The notes beneath the pieces were generated by a model that made no database searches, was not told where the DNA came from, and was given only the letters and a program-made list of their open reading frames with translations. Below, one piece after another: positions 53,580 to 63,985 of a stretch of 64,000 nt of DNA (position 1 is the stretch's first letter; every line of letters starts with the position of its first letter). The DNA comes from Cytobacillus dafuensis (GTDB taxonomy: Bacteria > Bacillota > Bacilli > Bacillales > Cytobacillaceae). The translations under genes and the position numbers were made by a program. The DNA is taken from assembly GCF_007995155.1 (NCBI RefSeq), contig NZ_CP042593.1:2522001-2586000 (forward strand), read 5' to 3'.

Positions 53580-54088
53580 TTTCGCTTTTTGACGCTCTGA
53601 GATTTCCTCTCTTCTTGAACTAAGGCATTCAACTTTTTTAGGTAAGCATTCTCCATTCGTAAATATTCAAGTTCAGCCAACAATGCTTCCTGAGATCCTT
53701 CTGCTGGTTGTTTTTTCTTTGATTCCTTTTTCATGAATGGACGCCCCTTTTTCTTTGATTCGAGGGCGTCTATTCCTTGAGATTCGAATAGTCCTCTCCA
53801 TTTTCTGATTAAAGCAGGAGAAGTAATGTTAAAAATCAAAGCAGTTTCATTCGGAGACGTCCCATAATCATTCATATAATTTAATACGTCTAGTTTAAAC
53901 TGAGCTGAGTAACTTGTATAGGATTTTTTCAGGAATACTTCCACACCATGAGTCTCGTATTGCATTACCCAGTTTCTTACTACACTGTCAGATGTATTAA
54001 GTGACTTCGCTATTGAAATATAACTCTCTTTACCTTCTAAATAACGATGAACTGCAGCTAGTTTATCCTCAGCCGTATATTTAGCCAT
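53576..54088 (-). CDS. IS3-family transposase OrfA
   Basis: A protein of about 170 residues with two helix-turn-helix units (LNTSDSVVRNWVMQYETHGV, then ETALIFNITSPALIRKWRGL) and a leucine-rich coiled coil near the end (ALLAELEYLRMENAYLKKLN). It binds the IS ends. I choose the ATG at 54088 with GGAGG upstream; the frame extends to 54145 through the terminal repeat, which cannot be coding in a moved element. Confidence 0.9.
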   Translation of the reverse strand: MAKYTAEDKLAAVHRYLEGKESYISIAKSLNTSDSVVRNWVMQYETHGVEVFLKKSYTSYSAQFKLDVLNYMNDYGTSPNETALIFNITSPALIRKWRGLFESQGIDALESKKKGRPFMKKESKKKQPAEGSQEALLAELEYLRMENAYLKKLNALVQEERKSQSVKKRK

Positions 54089-54255
54089 AGAAAAACTGCA
54101 CCTCCAATTGTTAGTTTTGTGTCTAACAATTGGGGTGCAGTTCATTACTTGTGCTGCAACCCAAGCGTTTTTTGTTTACTAAATATATGTTTTTTGCATC
54201 GTTAAATCGTATGTTATTTACATTGTGATTTAACTTTTCCTCTACGTTATCTGAA

Positions 54256-55458
54256 CTACTTAATATTTTTTTTATCCCTTTTTATTCCATCCATTAAAAA
54301 GCTAACAAATGTATCATCCCATGCAAGCCATGCTTCATCATTTCTCTTTAAAAACTTTTCCGCTTCCTCAAAACTTCCAAAATCCCCCTCCACTTTGATC
54401 CTATTTTTTTCGATCACCCATTCATGTTCATTGATCGAATAGACAAAAAAGATATCATCTTTTCGGTTCTTATAGAGTGAGCCGAACGAGGATCGTTTCA
54501 AGTTATACCGATTTTGCTTCGCATCTTCTCGCAGCGGTTCAAGGAGAAATGTGCTTGCTACAAACTTCTTGTAAGCTTCCTCCGTTAATGAGCAGCCCGA
54601 TGCTTTTGCATGACCTCCCCCTCCAAAATGGCCAGCTACTTCTGACAAATCAATATGATCATGAATGGTTCGAAATCCTACACGTTTTCCTCCCATATTT
54701 AAAATAACAATATAATCAAGATGCGGAAATTCTTTTCCTAGCTCATTTCCAAGCTCTGAATGATAGGATTCTGCATAAACTATTCCGGCAAAATGTGCAC
54801 CTAGTTTTGTCTGAACGACTTCTCTTCTTTTTCGTCTAATGTAGCGTTCGATTTTCGCATCTTCCATATCCAATATTCTCTTTTCAAAATCATCAAAATA
54901 AAAATGAGCGCTTGACATCAATCTGTCTATCATTTTTTCTTCAAATTCCTCAATCGATACTAGAAAAAACAAAGCATTTAGACGGTGTGCTTGATGATTG
55001 TTATTTTTCTCCCATTCCCATGTATCATATTGTCTTACGAGTTCAACAAACTCTGCTAAAGTGTCTGAAGGACTAATGAATTGATGAGTGACAAGATATT
55101 CATAGAATAGAGAGGTTGCAGATGTTAATTTACCTTCCTCGTCTTCAACAACAACATGTGCCCACCCATAATCATTAAAATGAATAGAAGTTTTATGATG
55201 ATCAATCAGCTGAACCTTACCATCAGCTTTAAAAAAAGCTTCTAATCTTTTTTCGTTCTCTTCATTTACAGACAAATCTGTTATAAACAAAAAGGTATCT
55301 TTTTGATCATTTTCTAAAAACCATTCTACTTCTCGATTTAGACTTGATATGGAATTGTATCGGACTTTTACCTGGTCTCCAAATGCAAGCTTTGCCAAAA
55401 TACCGCATCCTACTCCATCCAAGTCATTGTGTGACAACAATTTATACATATACTTCAC
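54256..55458 (-). CDS. nrnB: DHH-family oligoribonuclease NrnB
   Basis: A 400-residue DHH phosphoesterase. Motifs: LLSHNDLDGVGCGILAKLAF (motif I), FITDLSVN (II), VQLIDHHKTS (III, DHH) and the DHHA1 domain with GHFGGGGHAKASGCSL. Length and sequence agree with B. subtilis NrnB (YngD), which degrades short RNAs and pAp-like nucleotides. The start could be the first or second ATG (MKYMYKLL). Confidence 0.88.
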   Translation of the reverse strand: MKYMYKLLSHNDLDGVGCGILAKLAFGDQVKVRYNSISSLNREVEWFLENDQKDTFLFITDLSVNEENEKRLEAFFKADGKVQLIDHHKTSIHFNDYGWAHVVVEDEEGKLTSATSLFYEYLVTHQFISPSDTLAEFVELVRQYDTWEWEKNNNHQAHRLNALFFLVSIEEFEEKMIDRLMSSAHFYFDDFEKRILDMEDAKIERYIRRKRREVVQTKLGAHFAGIVYAESYHSELGNELGKEFPHLDYIVILNMGGKRVGFRTIHDHIDLSEVAGHFGGGGHAKASGCSLTEEAYKKFVASTFLLEPLREDAKQNRYNLKRSSFGSLYKNRKDDIFFVYSINEHEWVIEKNRIKVEGDFGSFEEAEKFLKRNDEAWLAWDDTFVSFLMDGIKRDKKNIK

Positions 55459-55594
55459 CTCAAAAAGTAGTATGTTTATTTAATGGTGAAATTATTGATT
55501 TAATTTCTACATTTTAACATTTATTAAGACTCTTTTGTTCACAAAAAAAATGAAGTGTAGTAACGTCCATAATCTAAATGTATACTTCATAAAA

Positions 55595-55626
55595 AACAGC
55601 AGACCTTCTTTAAAAGATCTGCTGTT
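55595..55626 (-). terminator. Terminator of the chemoreceptor gene
   Basis: AACAGCAGA...TCTT pairs with AAGA...TCTGCTGTT; on the minus strand TTTTTTATGAAG follows. Confidence 0.75.
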
Positions 55627-55638
55627 AACCTTAGAATT

Positions 55639-57324
55639 CTATATTTTAAATTTCAATACCATTTCTTGTAAATTCTCTGCCAATTTTGATAAAGATGAAG
55701 TTGCATATGAAATTTCTTCCATTGATGCAAATTGCTCCTCTGTAGCTGCTGCTATCATTTCGGTATTAGCAATTGTTTCTTTCGATCCATCTGCAATTCC
55801 TTCAATTGATATTTGTACCTCACCAAAATCATTTGTTATTTGATGAGAGGTCGTTGCAACATCCTTGATTTGTGAACTTACTTGATCAATGGCTTCAAGA
55901 ATTTTATAAAAGTCAGTGGCTGTTTCCTCGGATAAATTTATTCCTGAAGTAACATTATCTCTCACAACTTGAATATTATCTGTCGTTACAGTTGACTCAT
56001 TTTGAATAGTATTTACAAGTGATTGAATATGGATGGCAGATTGATTCGTTTGATCAGATAGCTTTCTAACCTCTTCAGCAACAACTGCAAATCCTTTCCC
56101 ATGTTCACCTGCTCTAGCTGCTTCAATAGCTGCGTTTAATGCAAGCAAATTCGTCTGGCTTGAAATATCTGTAATAATTGAAGATATTACTTTTATTTCA
56201 GATGTACTTTGTACTAAAGATTCAATGCCCTTGCCTGCTAGGTCTACAGATTTATTGATGGAATGCATTTGCTCTAACATTTTATTAACAGAATTTGATC
56301 CTTTTTCTGCTCGTTCCTTCATTGAAGATGATAATTCTACTACAGAATTAGTGTTTGAGGTAACTGTCATTAAGCTATTTAAGGATTCATTCACCGAATT
56401 TAAACTTTCTTCCATGACATCACTTTGTTTCCTACTATTGTCTGCAATCCTTTGCATGGATTCTGAAACTTGTGCTGACGTGGCTTTAGATTGTTCGCCA
56501 CTTGCAGAAAGTTCTTCAGAAGCTGCTGCTACCTGCTCGGATGAACCGCTAATTTGTTTTATGATCTTTCTCAATGATTCAGCGAAATCATTAAAGGATA
56601 TAGCTAATTGTCCAAATTCATCCTTACTTTTTATTTGAAGCCTTTTTGTTAAATCAGCTTCACCATTTGCAATTTCCTTTAATTGTTTATTCATTAAACC
56701 TAACGGAACTAAGATGGACCTTAAAAGTAAGACGCTTAATATGATTCCTGTAATGATTGATATTATTGTAACGAAAAGTAAAGCGCGTTGACTCCATGCA
56801 CTTTTACTTTCTATCGTGTTCGCTAAGTCTTTAACATCTTTTTCCAGCAACACTACGAGCTTATTTATCGCAGGATCTAATACTTCTTTTCTTAAAGTTC
56901 TTTCTTCACCAAAGTGTAATTCTCTAGCTTCATCGGGATGTAAACGTATATTTTTAATTACCTTCTGATTCATGTTCCAAAATTCATTGAAGCTTTGTTC
57001 AAGTAATACTATTTCCTTCTTGTACTTATTATCTTGATCTAATAATTTTATTTCTTCAAATATTTTTCTAATATTAGCAGCTTTTTTCTGCATTCCATCT
57101 TGAAATTCTGTTTCACCAGTAATAATTAAACCTCTTTCATCGTTTGAAAGACCTGCCAAATAATATTGGATTGATATGACACCTTTTTGAATTTCCATTT
57201 TATTTTTTAACAAATTATTTTGTTCTATATTTGATTGAATAATATACACTGCTGATGATCCAAGAACAACAATTGCTAAGACTAGTATTGAAATAATGAA
57301 TAGTAGTTTTGATTTTATTTTCAT
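55639..57324 (-). CDS. Methyl-accepting chemotaxis protein
   Basis: A 561-residue receptor. Helix 1 at about 6-28, a ligand-binding four-helix (CHASE3/4HB-type) domain to 180, helix 2 at 182-205, HAMP at 205-258, and the signalling hairpin with the conserved tip ([20 protein letters not shown], then [13 protein letters not shown]). The ligand is unknown. Monocistronic. Confidence 0.92.
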   Translation of the reverse strand: MKIKSKLLFIISILVLAIVVLGSSAVYIIQSNIEQNNLLKNKMEIQKGVISIQYYLAGLSNDERGLIITGETEFQDGMQKKAANIRKIFEEIKLLDQDNKYKKEIVLLEQSFNEFWNMNQKVIKNIRLHPDEARELHFGEERTLRKEVLDPAINKLVVLLEKDVKDLANTIESKSAWSQRALLFVTIISIITGIILSVLLLRSILVPLGLMNKQLKEIANGEADLTKRLQIKSKDEFGQLAISFNDFAESLRKIIKQISGSSEQVAAASEELSASGEQSKATSAQVSESMQRIADNSRKQSDVMEESLNSVNESLNSLMTVTSNTNSVVELSSSMKERAEKGSNSVNKMLEQMHSINKSVDLAGKGIESLVQSTSEIKVISSIITDISSQTNLLALNAAIEAARAGEHGKGFAVVAEEVRKLSDQTNQSAIHIQSLVNTIQNESTVTTDNIQVVRDNVTSGINLSEETATDFYKILEAIDQVSSQIKDVATTSHQITNDFGEVQISIEGIADGSKETIANTEMIAAATEEQFASMEEISYATSSLSKLAENLQEMVLKFKI

Positions 57325-57491
57325 AGTTATGTTCCCTCATGTGTTAGATTTATATGTACAAAATTAATTATTGTGAATTATATCCTATTACTATATTACT
57401 ATATTATGAGAATAATATCGAATAGTGTTTATAGTTTTAATACTAAAAAAAATTTTCATGATCAAAATTTAAAAATACCTCTCCTTTTTAA

Positions 57492-57752
57492 TTACAAATA
57501 AAATACGCTTCCATACAAGGAAGCGTCATCTATTACTTCAAATTTGATTTCCTTCACTAGCATAGTCAAGGCGTCACCCATTCTGGAGTCTCTCATCTTC
57601 TTAATCATGTTCAATTTGTTTTGTTCGGCTAAATCCAAGGCTTTAATGAGTGAGTGGGCAGTTAGATTTTCTTCTTCTAATGTTAATGCATATCCTTTTT
57701 CACTAAAGGATTTTGCATTTGTATGCGGAATAATAAACATAGAGATTTTCAA
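57492..57752 (-). CDS. Hypothetical protein with terminator inside its 3' end
   Basis: An 86-residue protein of unknown family (AYALTLEEENLTAHSLIKAL-like helix-rich middle, KFEVIDDASLYGSVFYL at the end). The start is uncertain: TTG 57752 or ATG 57740, neither with a good site. The last codons contain a hairpin (ACGCTTCC with GGAAGCGT, 57507-57528) followed on the minus strand by ATTTTATTTG, so the terminator overlaps coding sequence. Confidence 0.45.
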   Translation of the reverse strand: MKISMFIIPHTNAKSFSEKGYALTLEEENLTAHSLIKALDLAEQNKLNMIKKMRDSRMGDALTMLVKEIKFEVIDDASLYGSVFYL

Positions 57753-57870
57753 AAATTAGAATATTAACATATTAATAGATATATCATTTTGTTAAAATAG
57801 GTTATTAATAGATGCTGTTTTTTTGATGGTTTTCGCAAAATATAAATTAAAATCGAAAGGCTGATTGCAT

Positions 57871-58356
57871 ATGGACTTTTTCATTCGAAAGATGACGGTC
57901 GAGGATATTCCGCAAGTTCAGAAAGTAGCAAAAACAAGTTGGAATCATACATATGATGGAATTATTCCAAAGGACATTCAAGAGAACTTTTTAAAATCCG
58001 CTTATAACGATGAAATGATGAAAAGAAGGATCGATCAGTCGTTTATATATGTTTCCGAAGTGGATGGAGAAATTGTTGGTTTTGCTAATTTCTCACCTGT
58101 AAAAGAGGATAGACAAATGGAATTAGGGGCTATTTATTTACTTCCCGATTACCAAGGAAAAGGTATAGGTTCTGCCCTTTTACATGAAGGAATAAAACAT
58201 GCAAAAGATGTAAGTCAGGTATTTATCAATGTTGAAAAAGACAATAAAATTGGTAAAGCTTTCTATGATGCGAAAGGTTTTAAGCTTGTGTCCGAATTCG
58301 AAGAAAACTTTGATGGACATCTCTTAAATACAGTCAAAATGGTATTAAATGTGTGA
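57871..58356 (+). CDS. GNAT-family acetyltransferase (PaiA-like)
   Basis: A 161-residue GNAT domain with motif A LGAIYLLPDYQGKGIGSALL and motif B FINVEKDNKIGKAFYDAKGF (NxxAxxFYxxxGF). This resembles the PaiA/spermidine acetyltransferase group in its N-terminal IRKMTVEDIPQVQKVAKTSW. The ATG at 57871 has AAAGG 10 bases upstream; the TTG at 57865 is an alternative. Confidence 0.82.
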   Translation: MDFFIRKMTVEDIPQVQKVAKTSWNHTYDGIIPKDIQENFLKSAYNDEMMKRRIDQSFIYVSEVDGEIVGFANFSPVKEDRQMELGAIYLLPDYQGKGIGSALLHEGIKHAKDVSQVFINVEKDNKIGKAFYDAKGFKLVSEFEENFDGHLLNTVKMVLNV

Positions 58357-58380
58357 GCTCGCTTTGTCGCGAGCTCTTTG

Positions 58381-58695
58381 CTATGAAGTAAGCTTAAGGC
58401 CAACAGCCGAACCTAGCACCATTAGAATAAACACGACTCTTTTCCAATCCTTTGGCTCCCCGTATAAAACCATTCCTAAAATAGCTCCACCTGATGCACC
58501 AATTCCAGTCCAGATGGCATATGCTGTTCCCATTGGCAATTCTTTCATCGCAAGGGATAGAAAAATAAAACTAGCTCCAAATCCAGCAAGCAGCATACAA
58601 AAAGATTGCCAATTACGATTTTTATGGAAGCTGTTGATCATCGTTACGCCAATCATTTCAAAAATACCTGCTAAAACAAGATAAACCCAACTCAT
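58381..58695 (-). CDS. ykkD: SMR-family exporter subunit, YkkD/GdnD-like
   Basis: A 104-residue, four-helix small multidrug resistance protein ([40 protein letters not shown]). The membrane glutamate in FEMIG is the coupling residue. It overlaps its partner gene by 4 bases and together they form a heteromeric guanidinium exporter, as known for paired SMR proteins under guanidine-I riboswitches. Confidence 0.9.
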   Translation of the reverse strand: MSWVYLVLAGIFEMIGVTMINSFHKNRNWQSFCMLLAGFGASFIFLSLAMKELPMGTAYAIWTGIGASGGAILGMVLYGEPKDWKRVVFILMVLGSAVGLKLTS

Positions 58696-59036
58696 GAAGC
58701 TTTCCCCTCCTCTGCCTTTATCTCTTCATCCTTTGTAACAAGCTTCAAGCCAACGACTCCGCATAATAAAATAAGCACAAGGATGATCTTAGACATTTTC
58801 AAAGGTTCGCCGAAAAAGATTATTTCTGACAAGACAGTTCCAGCTGTTCCCATACCAACAAAAACAGCATAAACAGTTCCAACGGGCAACTTCTTCCCTG
58901 CCATAATCATTAAGTAAAAGCTTATAATAATGGAAACAATCGTCCCTGTCCAAGTCCATACATCATCTGCATGTTTCAATCCAATAACCCAAAATACTTC
59001 AAAGAATGCCGCAATAAAAACTTTAAGCCAATTCAT
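58692..59036 (-). CDS. ykkC: SMR-family exporter subunit, YkkC/GdnC-like
   Basis: A 114-residue SMR protein ([40 protein letters not shown]) with the essential Glu in FFEVFW and a charged C-terminal tail. First gene of the pair, directly behind the guanidine-I riboswitch. GGGAGTGAGA precedes the ATG. Confidence 0.9.
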   Translation of the reverse strand: MNWLKVFIAAFFEVFWVIGLKHADDVWTWTGTIVSIIISFYLMIMAGKKLPVGTVYAVFVGMGTAGTVLSEIIFFGEPLKMSKIILVLILLCGVVGLKLVTKDEEIKAEEGKAS

Positions 59037-59067
59037 TCATTCTCACTCCCTTAAATCTAATATGTCC

Positions 59068-59197
59068 AAAAAAAATAAAAGCCCTTAAGATATCTGTTAA
59101 ACAGTTATCTCCCAGGCTTTTATCCCTCCGTGACACAGTCAATACTGTGAGTTTTCTCTCGGACCTGTCCAGTATGAAACTGCGGAACCCTAGAAAA
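59068..59197 (-). ncRNA. Guanidine-I riboswitch (ykkC-yxkD leader) with terminator
   Basis: On the minus strand the family's conserved blocks appear in order: TCTAGGGTTCCGC, GGTCCGAGAG, CACGGAGGGATAAAAGCC and GGGAGA. The last part pairs as a terminator (AAAAGCC with GGCTTTT, followed by eight T). Guanidinium binding should stop terminator formation and turn on the exporter. Confidence 0.92.
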
Positions 59198-59307
59198 CAT
59201 TTTAATATTTAATTACTTACTATTATATACATTGTTCAAATGTATGCAAGTAAAAATAATACATATTATTTACCAATTGTTTTCACAGACATTGCTGTTA
59301 ATTTAAA

Positions 59308-59907
59308 TTACACAGCTATCTGTTTGTAATCTTCAATCATTTGGACAAATAACTGCAGGAAACGAGTATCAGCAGTCAATTCTGGATGGAAGGCACAAAC
59401 GAGAATATGCTCCTGTCTTGCAGCAACAATCTTCTCTTCCAATTTTGCTAGTACCTCAACATTTTCCCCAGCTTTCTCAATATAAGGTGCACGAATAAAA
59501 ACAGCTGTTATTGGTGTCTCGATCCCGTAGATATCAAGCTCGGCTTCAAAGCTATCACGCTGGCGACCAAATGCATTTCGCTTTACAGTAATATCGATAA
59601 TATTAAGATGGGAATCCTCTGACCCAACTAACTTATTAGCTGCTAACACCATGCCTGCACATGTACCGAAAATAGGTTTCTTGATATCGGAAAATTGTTT
59701 TAACGGCTCGAGAAAACCATATTGGTCTATAAGCCTTCTCATTGCAGTACTTTCACCGCCAGGCAGAATTAATCCATCGATTTCTTCCAGCTGTTCTGGT
59801 TTTTTCACAACGATTCCCTGTAAGCCTAAAGACTCAATTTGTTTCAAGTGTTCTTCAACTGCACCTTGCAGTCCTAAAACTCCAATAGTCGTGATTTTAC
59901 CAGCCAC
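59308..59907 (-). CDS. pdxT: Pyridoxal 5'-phosphate synthase glutaminase subunit
   Basis: A 199-residue class I glutaminase that supplies ammonia to Pdx[13 protein letters not shown] at the start, [12 protein letters not shown], nucleophile Cys83 (FGTCAGMVL), and the His-Glu pair in CAFHPELT. The start overlaps pdxS by 11 bases. Confidence 0.95.
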   Translation of the reverse strand: MAGKITTIGVLGLQGAVEEHLKQIESLGLQGIVVKKPEQLEEIDGLILPGGESTAMRRLIDQYGFLEPLKQFSDIKKPIFGTCAGMVLAANKLVGSEDSHLNIIDITVKRNAFGRQRDSFEAELDIYGIETPITAVFIRAPYIEKAGENVEVLAKLEEKIVAARQEHILVCAFHPELTADTRFLQLFVQMIEDYKQIAV

Positions 59908-60793
59908 GGTCCTGCATCCTTTCTGCAGCAGCTAGTTTCGAAATTTCAATCCCTTTCATCGGATTACCCAATTCTTTGGATAGCTTCCCAATTAAATCAT
60001 AATCATTGTAATACGTTGTAGCTTGTACAATCGCACTTGCAAATTTTTCAGGGTTTTCAGATTTAAAAATACCAGATCCTACGAATACTCCATCTGCACC
60101 TAGCTCCATCATAAGGGCAGCATCCGCTGGAGTAGCTACACCACCTGCCGCAAAGTTAACGACTGGAAGTTTTCCTTCTTTCTTAATTTGTTTTAATACT
60201 TCATAAGGTGCTCCTAAAATTTTTGCCTCTGTCATGATCTCATCATCACTCATAAGCGTTACTTTACGAACTTGTGCTTGAACCTTGCGCATATGGCGGA
60301 CAGCCTCTACAATGTTTCCTGTACCAGGCTCACCCTTCGTACGAAGCATTGCAGCCCCTTCTCCAATGCGTCGAGCTGCTTCACCAAGATCTCGGCAGCC
60401 GCAAACAAATGGAACTGTAAAATCACTTTTTAATAAATGAAACTCTTCATCTGCTGGAGTCAGCACTTCACTCTCATCAATATAATCTACTCCCATAGCC
60501 TCTAAAACTCTTGCTTCAACAATATGTCCGATACGTGCTTTTGCCATTACTGGAATGGATACTGCGTTCAATACTTCTTCAACAATTCGTGGATCTGCCA
60601 TTCTTGCGACGCCGCCTGCAGCACGGATATCGGATGGCACTCTTTCTAATGCCATAACAGCAACAGCACCTGCTGCTTCTGCGATTTTTGCTTGCTCTGC
60701 ATTAATGACATCCATAATGACGCCGCCCTTTTGCATATGTGCCATTCCTCTTTTTACTGTTTCAGTACCTAATAACTTTTCCATGTTATCCAC
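59897..60793 (-). CDS. pdxS: Pyridoxal 5'-phosphate synthase lyase subunit
   Basis: A 298-residue TIM-barrel enzyme that builds pyridoxal 5'-phosphate from ribose 5-phosphate, glyceraldehyde 3-phosphate and ammonia. Hallmarks: [20 protein letters not shown], the active lysine in [10 protein letters not shown] (Lys85), and [20 protein letters not shown]. It works as a 12-mer with PdxT. Divergent from the regulator pdxR. Confidence 0.97.
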   Translation of the reverse strand: MDNMEKLLGTETVKRGMAHMQKGGVIMDVINAEQAKIAEAAGAVAVMALERVPSDIRAAGGVARMADPRIVEEVLNAVSIPVMAKARIGHIVEARVLEAMGVDYIDESEVLTPADEEFHLLKSDFTVPFVCGCRDLGEAARRIGEGAAMLRTKGEPGTGNIVEAVRHMRKVQAQVRKVTLMSDDEIMTEAKILGAPYEVLKQIKKEGKLPVVNFAAGGVATPADAALMMELGADGVFVGSGIFKSENPEKFASAIVQATTYYNDYDLIGKLSKELGNPMKGIEISKLAAAERMQDRGW

Positions 60794-60848
60794 TCCATTT
60801 CCTTATACTTATTGTAAATTTCTAATATATTATTTAATATAAAAATTA

Positions 60849-60898
60849 AGTGACTGTATTAAAAGAGTCAGTTTTTCAAAAAACAATAGGGTCAGTCT
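60849..60898. promoter_or_regulatory. Candidate PdxR binding repeats
   Basis: AGTGACTGTA, GAGTCAGTTT and GGGTCAGTCT: a TGACT/AGTCA inverted pair (60851-60855, 60866-60870) plus a further direct GTCAGT copy, all in the divergent promoter region between pdxS and pdxR. MocR-type regulators bind multiple repeats in such positions. Confidence 0.5.
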
Positions 60899-60910
60899 AA
60901 GGAGATTACT

Positions 60911-62311
60911 ATGGATATGTTATCGTGTCATTTAAATCGTTCAATTGATATACCTTTATATGAACAATTATATTTATTTATTAAGAAAGAAATTACTGAA
61001 GGTCGCTTAGAATATGGTTCAAAACTTCCCTCGAAGCGCAAATTAGCGGAGTTTCTTAAAATTAGTCAAAATACAGTTGAAACCGCTTATGATCAATTGA
61101 CATCTGAAGGCTATGTTGAGGTATTGCCTCGAAAAGGCTATTATGTGATGGCTCATGAGGATTTAGCCTATGTCCAAACGATTAAACCTATTCTGGACAT
61201 GAATAAAGAAAATAGTATGGAATATAAATATCATTTTCATCCAAGCTGGATCGATACAGAAAATTTCCCATTTGATAAATGGAGGAAATTCGCAAAAGAT
61301 ACAATAGATAAGCAGCATCATTCCCTCCTATTACTTGGTGAGTCACAAGGAGAATATGAGCTTCGCCGAGAAATTGCCCATTATTTATATCATGCTCGAG
61401 GTGTACAATGTTCACCAGAGGAAATTATCATAGGAGCCGGTATTGAAATATTATTACAGCAGCTTGTACTTTTATTCGGTGAAAAAACAGTTTATGGTGT
61501 TGAAGACCCAGGGTATCATTTAATTTTACGAATTCTCAAAAGCTATCCGAATGAAGTTTATCCTCTTGAAGTAGATGAAGAAGGGGTAAAAGTGAAGCCT
61601 TTAGATAGCTCAAGTATTAATGTAGTTTACGCAACACCATCACATCACTTTCCATATAAGACAGTACTCTCTGTCAACCGACGAACAAAGTTATTAAATT
61701 GGGCAGCTGAGGCGGATAATCGGTATATTATTGAAGATGATTATGATAGTGAATTTCGATATAGCGGTAAATCCATCCCTTCCCTACAAAGCATGGATCA
61801 TGGTGATAAAGTCATTTATCTCGGATCCTTCTCAAAATCCTTGATCCCATCGCTTCGAATTAGCTATATGGTACTGCCAAAACGATTGCTGAAGCGCTAC
61901 AAGGAAGAGTTAAATTTTTATCATTCCTCTGTTTCGAGAATTGACCAGCATATTTTAACACAGTTTATGAGAGAGGGAGATTTTGAAAAGCATCTAAATA
62001 GAATGCGAAAAGTCTATAGGCGCAAGCTTGATAGCATCATTGGGCTGTTAAAGCCATTTCATGAAGTGTTAACTATTATTGGAGAGCATTCAGGCCTTCA
62101 TATCGTCCTTGTCGTAAATAATGGCATGGATGAACAAGAACTCGTCCAAAAAGCGGCCAATGCGAGCATAAAGGTTTATCCACTCTCTTATTATTCACTT
62201 GAGAAAAATTACGAAAATCCTCCCAAAATCATTCTCGGTTTTGCAGGAATTCCAGAGGACGAATTAGAAAATGCCATTCATTTATTGTTAAAAAGCTGGG
62301 ATGTTTTGTAA
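60911..62311 (+). CDS. pdxR: MocR-type regulator of pyridoxal phosphate synthesis
   Basis: A 466-residue chimera: a GntR winged helix (GSKLPSKRKLAEFLKISQNT at about 35-55) joined to a fold-type I aminotransferase domain with the PLP lysine region LGSFSKSLIPSLRISYM and the EDDYDSEFRY motif. In known cases PdxR activates pdxST and represses itself according to PLP. AAGGAGATTACT precedes the ATG. Confidence 0.92.
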   Translation: MDMLSCHLNRSIDIPLYEQLYLFIKKEITEGRLEYGSKLPSKRKLAEFLKISQNTVETAYDQLTSEGYVEVLPRKGYYVMAHEDLAYVQTIKPILDMNKENSMEYKYHFHPSWIDTENFPFDKWRKFAKDTIDKQHHSLLLLGESQGEYELRREIAHYLYHARGVQCSPEEIIIGAGIEILLQQLVLLFGEKTVYGVEDPGYHLILRILKSYPNEVYPLEVDEEGVKVKPLDSSSINVVYATPSHHFPYKTVLSVNRRTKLLNWAAEADNRYIIEDDYDSEFRYSGKSIPSLQSMDHGDKVIYLGSFSKSLIPSLRISYMVLPKRLLKRYKEELNFYHSSVSRIDQHILTQFMREGDFEKHLNRMRKVYRRKLDSIIGLLKPFHEVLTIIGEHSGLHIVLVVNNGMDEQELVQKAANASIKVYPLSYYSLEKNYENPPKIILGFAGIPEDELENAIHLLLKSWDVL

Positions 62312-62331
62312 TTATAAAAACATAACATGTT

Positions 62332-62381
62332 AAAAAACCCCTTTAAATGAACACTCCCGTGAATATTTATAGGGGTTTTTA
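62332..62381. terminator. Bidirectional terminator
   Basis: AAAAACCCC...GGGGTTTTT with inner TAAAT/ATTTA pairing, between convergent pdxR and the symporter gene. Confidence 0.8.
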
Positions 62382-62428
62382 ACAATAATTAATTCATGAT
62401 TGCTGAAAAGGTATCCCATATTTATCCA

Positions 62429-63679
62429 TCAACTTAAGTGTTTACCTACATTTACTATCTCTGAATCCCCTGTTTCTACCGTATCCTCTGACCTTGAAAT
62501 AATTACCGCACAAACTGCATCCCCGGTAATATTAATGGATGTTCTGCACATGTCAATAAGGCGATCGACTCCTAGTACTAATGCAATTGCTTCAACAGGT
62601 AGATTGACTGACGTTAACACCATAGAAAGCATGATTATACCAGCACCAGGAACTCCCGCAGTACCAATACTTGCAAGTGTTGCAGTTAATATAACTGTCA
62701 GCAATTGGCTCATGCTTAAATTTTGGCCATAAACTTGAGCAATAAAGATCGTAGCTACTCCCTGCATGATAGCAGTACCATCCATATTTATTGTTGCACC
62801 TAATGGTTGTACAAAACTGCTGACTGTTTTAGAAACTCCGAGATTGTTTTGGGCTGACTTCATGGAAATTGGTAGTGTTGCACTGCTGCTAGACGTGCTA
62901 AATGCAACAACCATTGCAGGAGAAAAACCCTTTAAAAACTTTATTGGATTCATTTTTCCTAGGAATGATAAAGCAGAACCGTAAACTATGATAAGATGCA
63001 GCAGCAAAACAAAAAGGACCACAAACATATATTTTCCCATTGCGATTACTGCATCTAAGCCCTGTCCGCCTATGGCAGTAGCAATTAAAGCAAACGCACC
63101 ATAAGGAGCAAATTTCATGATTACATTTACTAAATACATGAGTACTTCATTGGCTTGTTCAACTATGCGGACTATTCCTTGAACCTTATCACCTAGGCGT
63201 GCTAAACCAAATCCTATAAAAATTGAAAAGGCAATAATTTGCAGCATTGATTCTTGAACCATTGCATTGAATGGATTTGTCGGAATAATATTAAGTAATG
63301 TCTCAATAACAGGTGGTGCTTCCTTTTCTTCATATTCCGCACCTTCCAGTTGAAAATCTCCTGCTCCTGGCTGAAATAGCATTCCTACAGCTAAAGCCAA
63401 AATAATGGCGATTGCAGTCGTAACCAGGAAGAATGCAATCGTTTTTCCGCCAATTCTTCCGAGCTTTCTTGGATCACTTATTCCTGCACTTCCTAATATT
63501 AGTGAAACGATTACAATTGGAACAACAAGCATCTTTATTAAATTTATGAATATTTTTCCTAGAGGAATTAATAAATATTTTGAGGCTGAGTCAAAAAACC
63601 CTGGAATTGCAAGGTTAAATAACAAGCCAGTAATAATACCTAAGCCCATTCCAATCAATATTTTCTTGGTTAACGACAT
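62429..63679 (-). CDS. Dicarboxylate/amino acid:cation symporter (GltP/GltT type)
   Basis: A 416-residue DAACS-family carrier with eight helices and two re-entrant hairpins. The serine-rich loop AFSTSSSSATLPISM, NMDGTAIMQG and the C-terminal VDRLIDMCRTSINITGDAVC identify it. It imports glutamate, aspartate or C4-dicarboxylates with Na+ or H+. AAGGAGGAA precedes the ATG. The region to 63985 (306 bases) has no gene I can support; a minus-strand frame at 63670-63867 is judged spurious. Confidence 0.92.
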   Translation of the reverse strand: MSLTKKILIGMGLGIITGLLFNLAIPGFFDSASKYLLIPLGKIFINLIKMLVVPIVIVSLILGSAGISDPRKLGRIGGKTIAFFLVTTAIAIILALAVGMLFQPGAGDFQLEGAEYEEKEAPPVIETLLNIIPTNPFNAMVQESMLQIIAFSIFIGFGLARLGDKVQGIVRIVEQANEVLMYLVNVIMKFAPYGAFALIATAIGGQGLDAVIAMGKYMFVVLFVLLLHLIIVYGSALSFLGKMNPIKFLKGFSPAMVVAFSTSSSSATLPISMKSAQNNLGVSKTVSSFVQPLGATINMDGTAIMQGVATIFIAQVYGQNLSMSQLLTVILTATLASIGTAGVPGAGIIMLSMVLTSVNLPVEAIALVLGVDRLIDMCRTSINITGDAVCAVIISRSEDTVETGDSEIVNVGKHLS

Positions 63680-63985
63680 TTCCTTCCTCCTTTTAACAGA
63701 ATATACAGATTATTATAAATATTACATATTTTAAGTTCAATAAGGCTTATGTAACATATTTCTAAAATAAGACTTAATTCATATAGAATAAGTATGAGTT
63801 TTTTACAACAATGGAAACAAAATACCTGAATCAATTGATTATTATTCTCTTTTTTCCTCGTAATCAATTGCTATTTACCAAATTTAGGAGAAAAATATTT
63901 CTTTCAATCTAAAATTATGCGAAAATAGAATCTAGTCAGATTGCATAAATTGAAGTAAGAGCATAATAAAAGAGAGGTATTCCAC

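Larger units (their letters stand above)
52710..54144 (-). mobile_element. IS3-family insertion sequence (IS150-like)
   Basis: A 1435-bp element. The ends are imperfect inverted repeats: TGAACCCAAATTGTTAGACA on the left, and on the right (read inward) TGAACTGCACCCC then AATTGTTAGACA. It carries overlapping orfA and orfB. No clear direct repeat of the target was found (left GAAG, right TTAC). Confidence 0.85.
52689..54171. terminator. Terminator hairpin split by the IS3 element
   Basis: AAAACGCTTGGGGTT (52689-52703) is complementary to AACCCAAGCGTTTT (54158-54171), and the insertion sequence 52710-54144 lies between the arms. Without the element they would form a typical terminator with a short loop and a T-run (TTTTTT at 54168), serving the gene at 51915, nrnB or both. 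Confidence 0.65.

Noticed and set aside
53560..53600. A_AAAAAG-type slippery site for IS3 frameshifting
   Set aside because: Only five A precede the G near the orfA end, so the classical heptamer is not there. OrfAB fusion remains possible by another site, but I cannot point to it.
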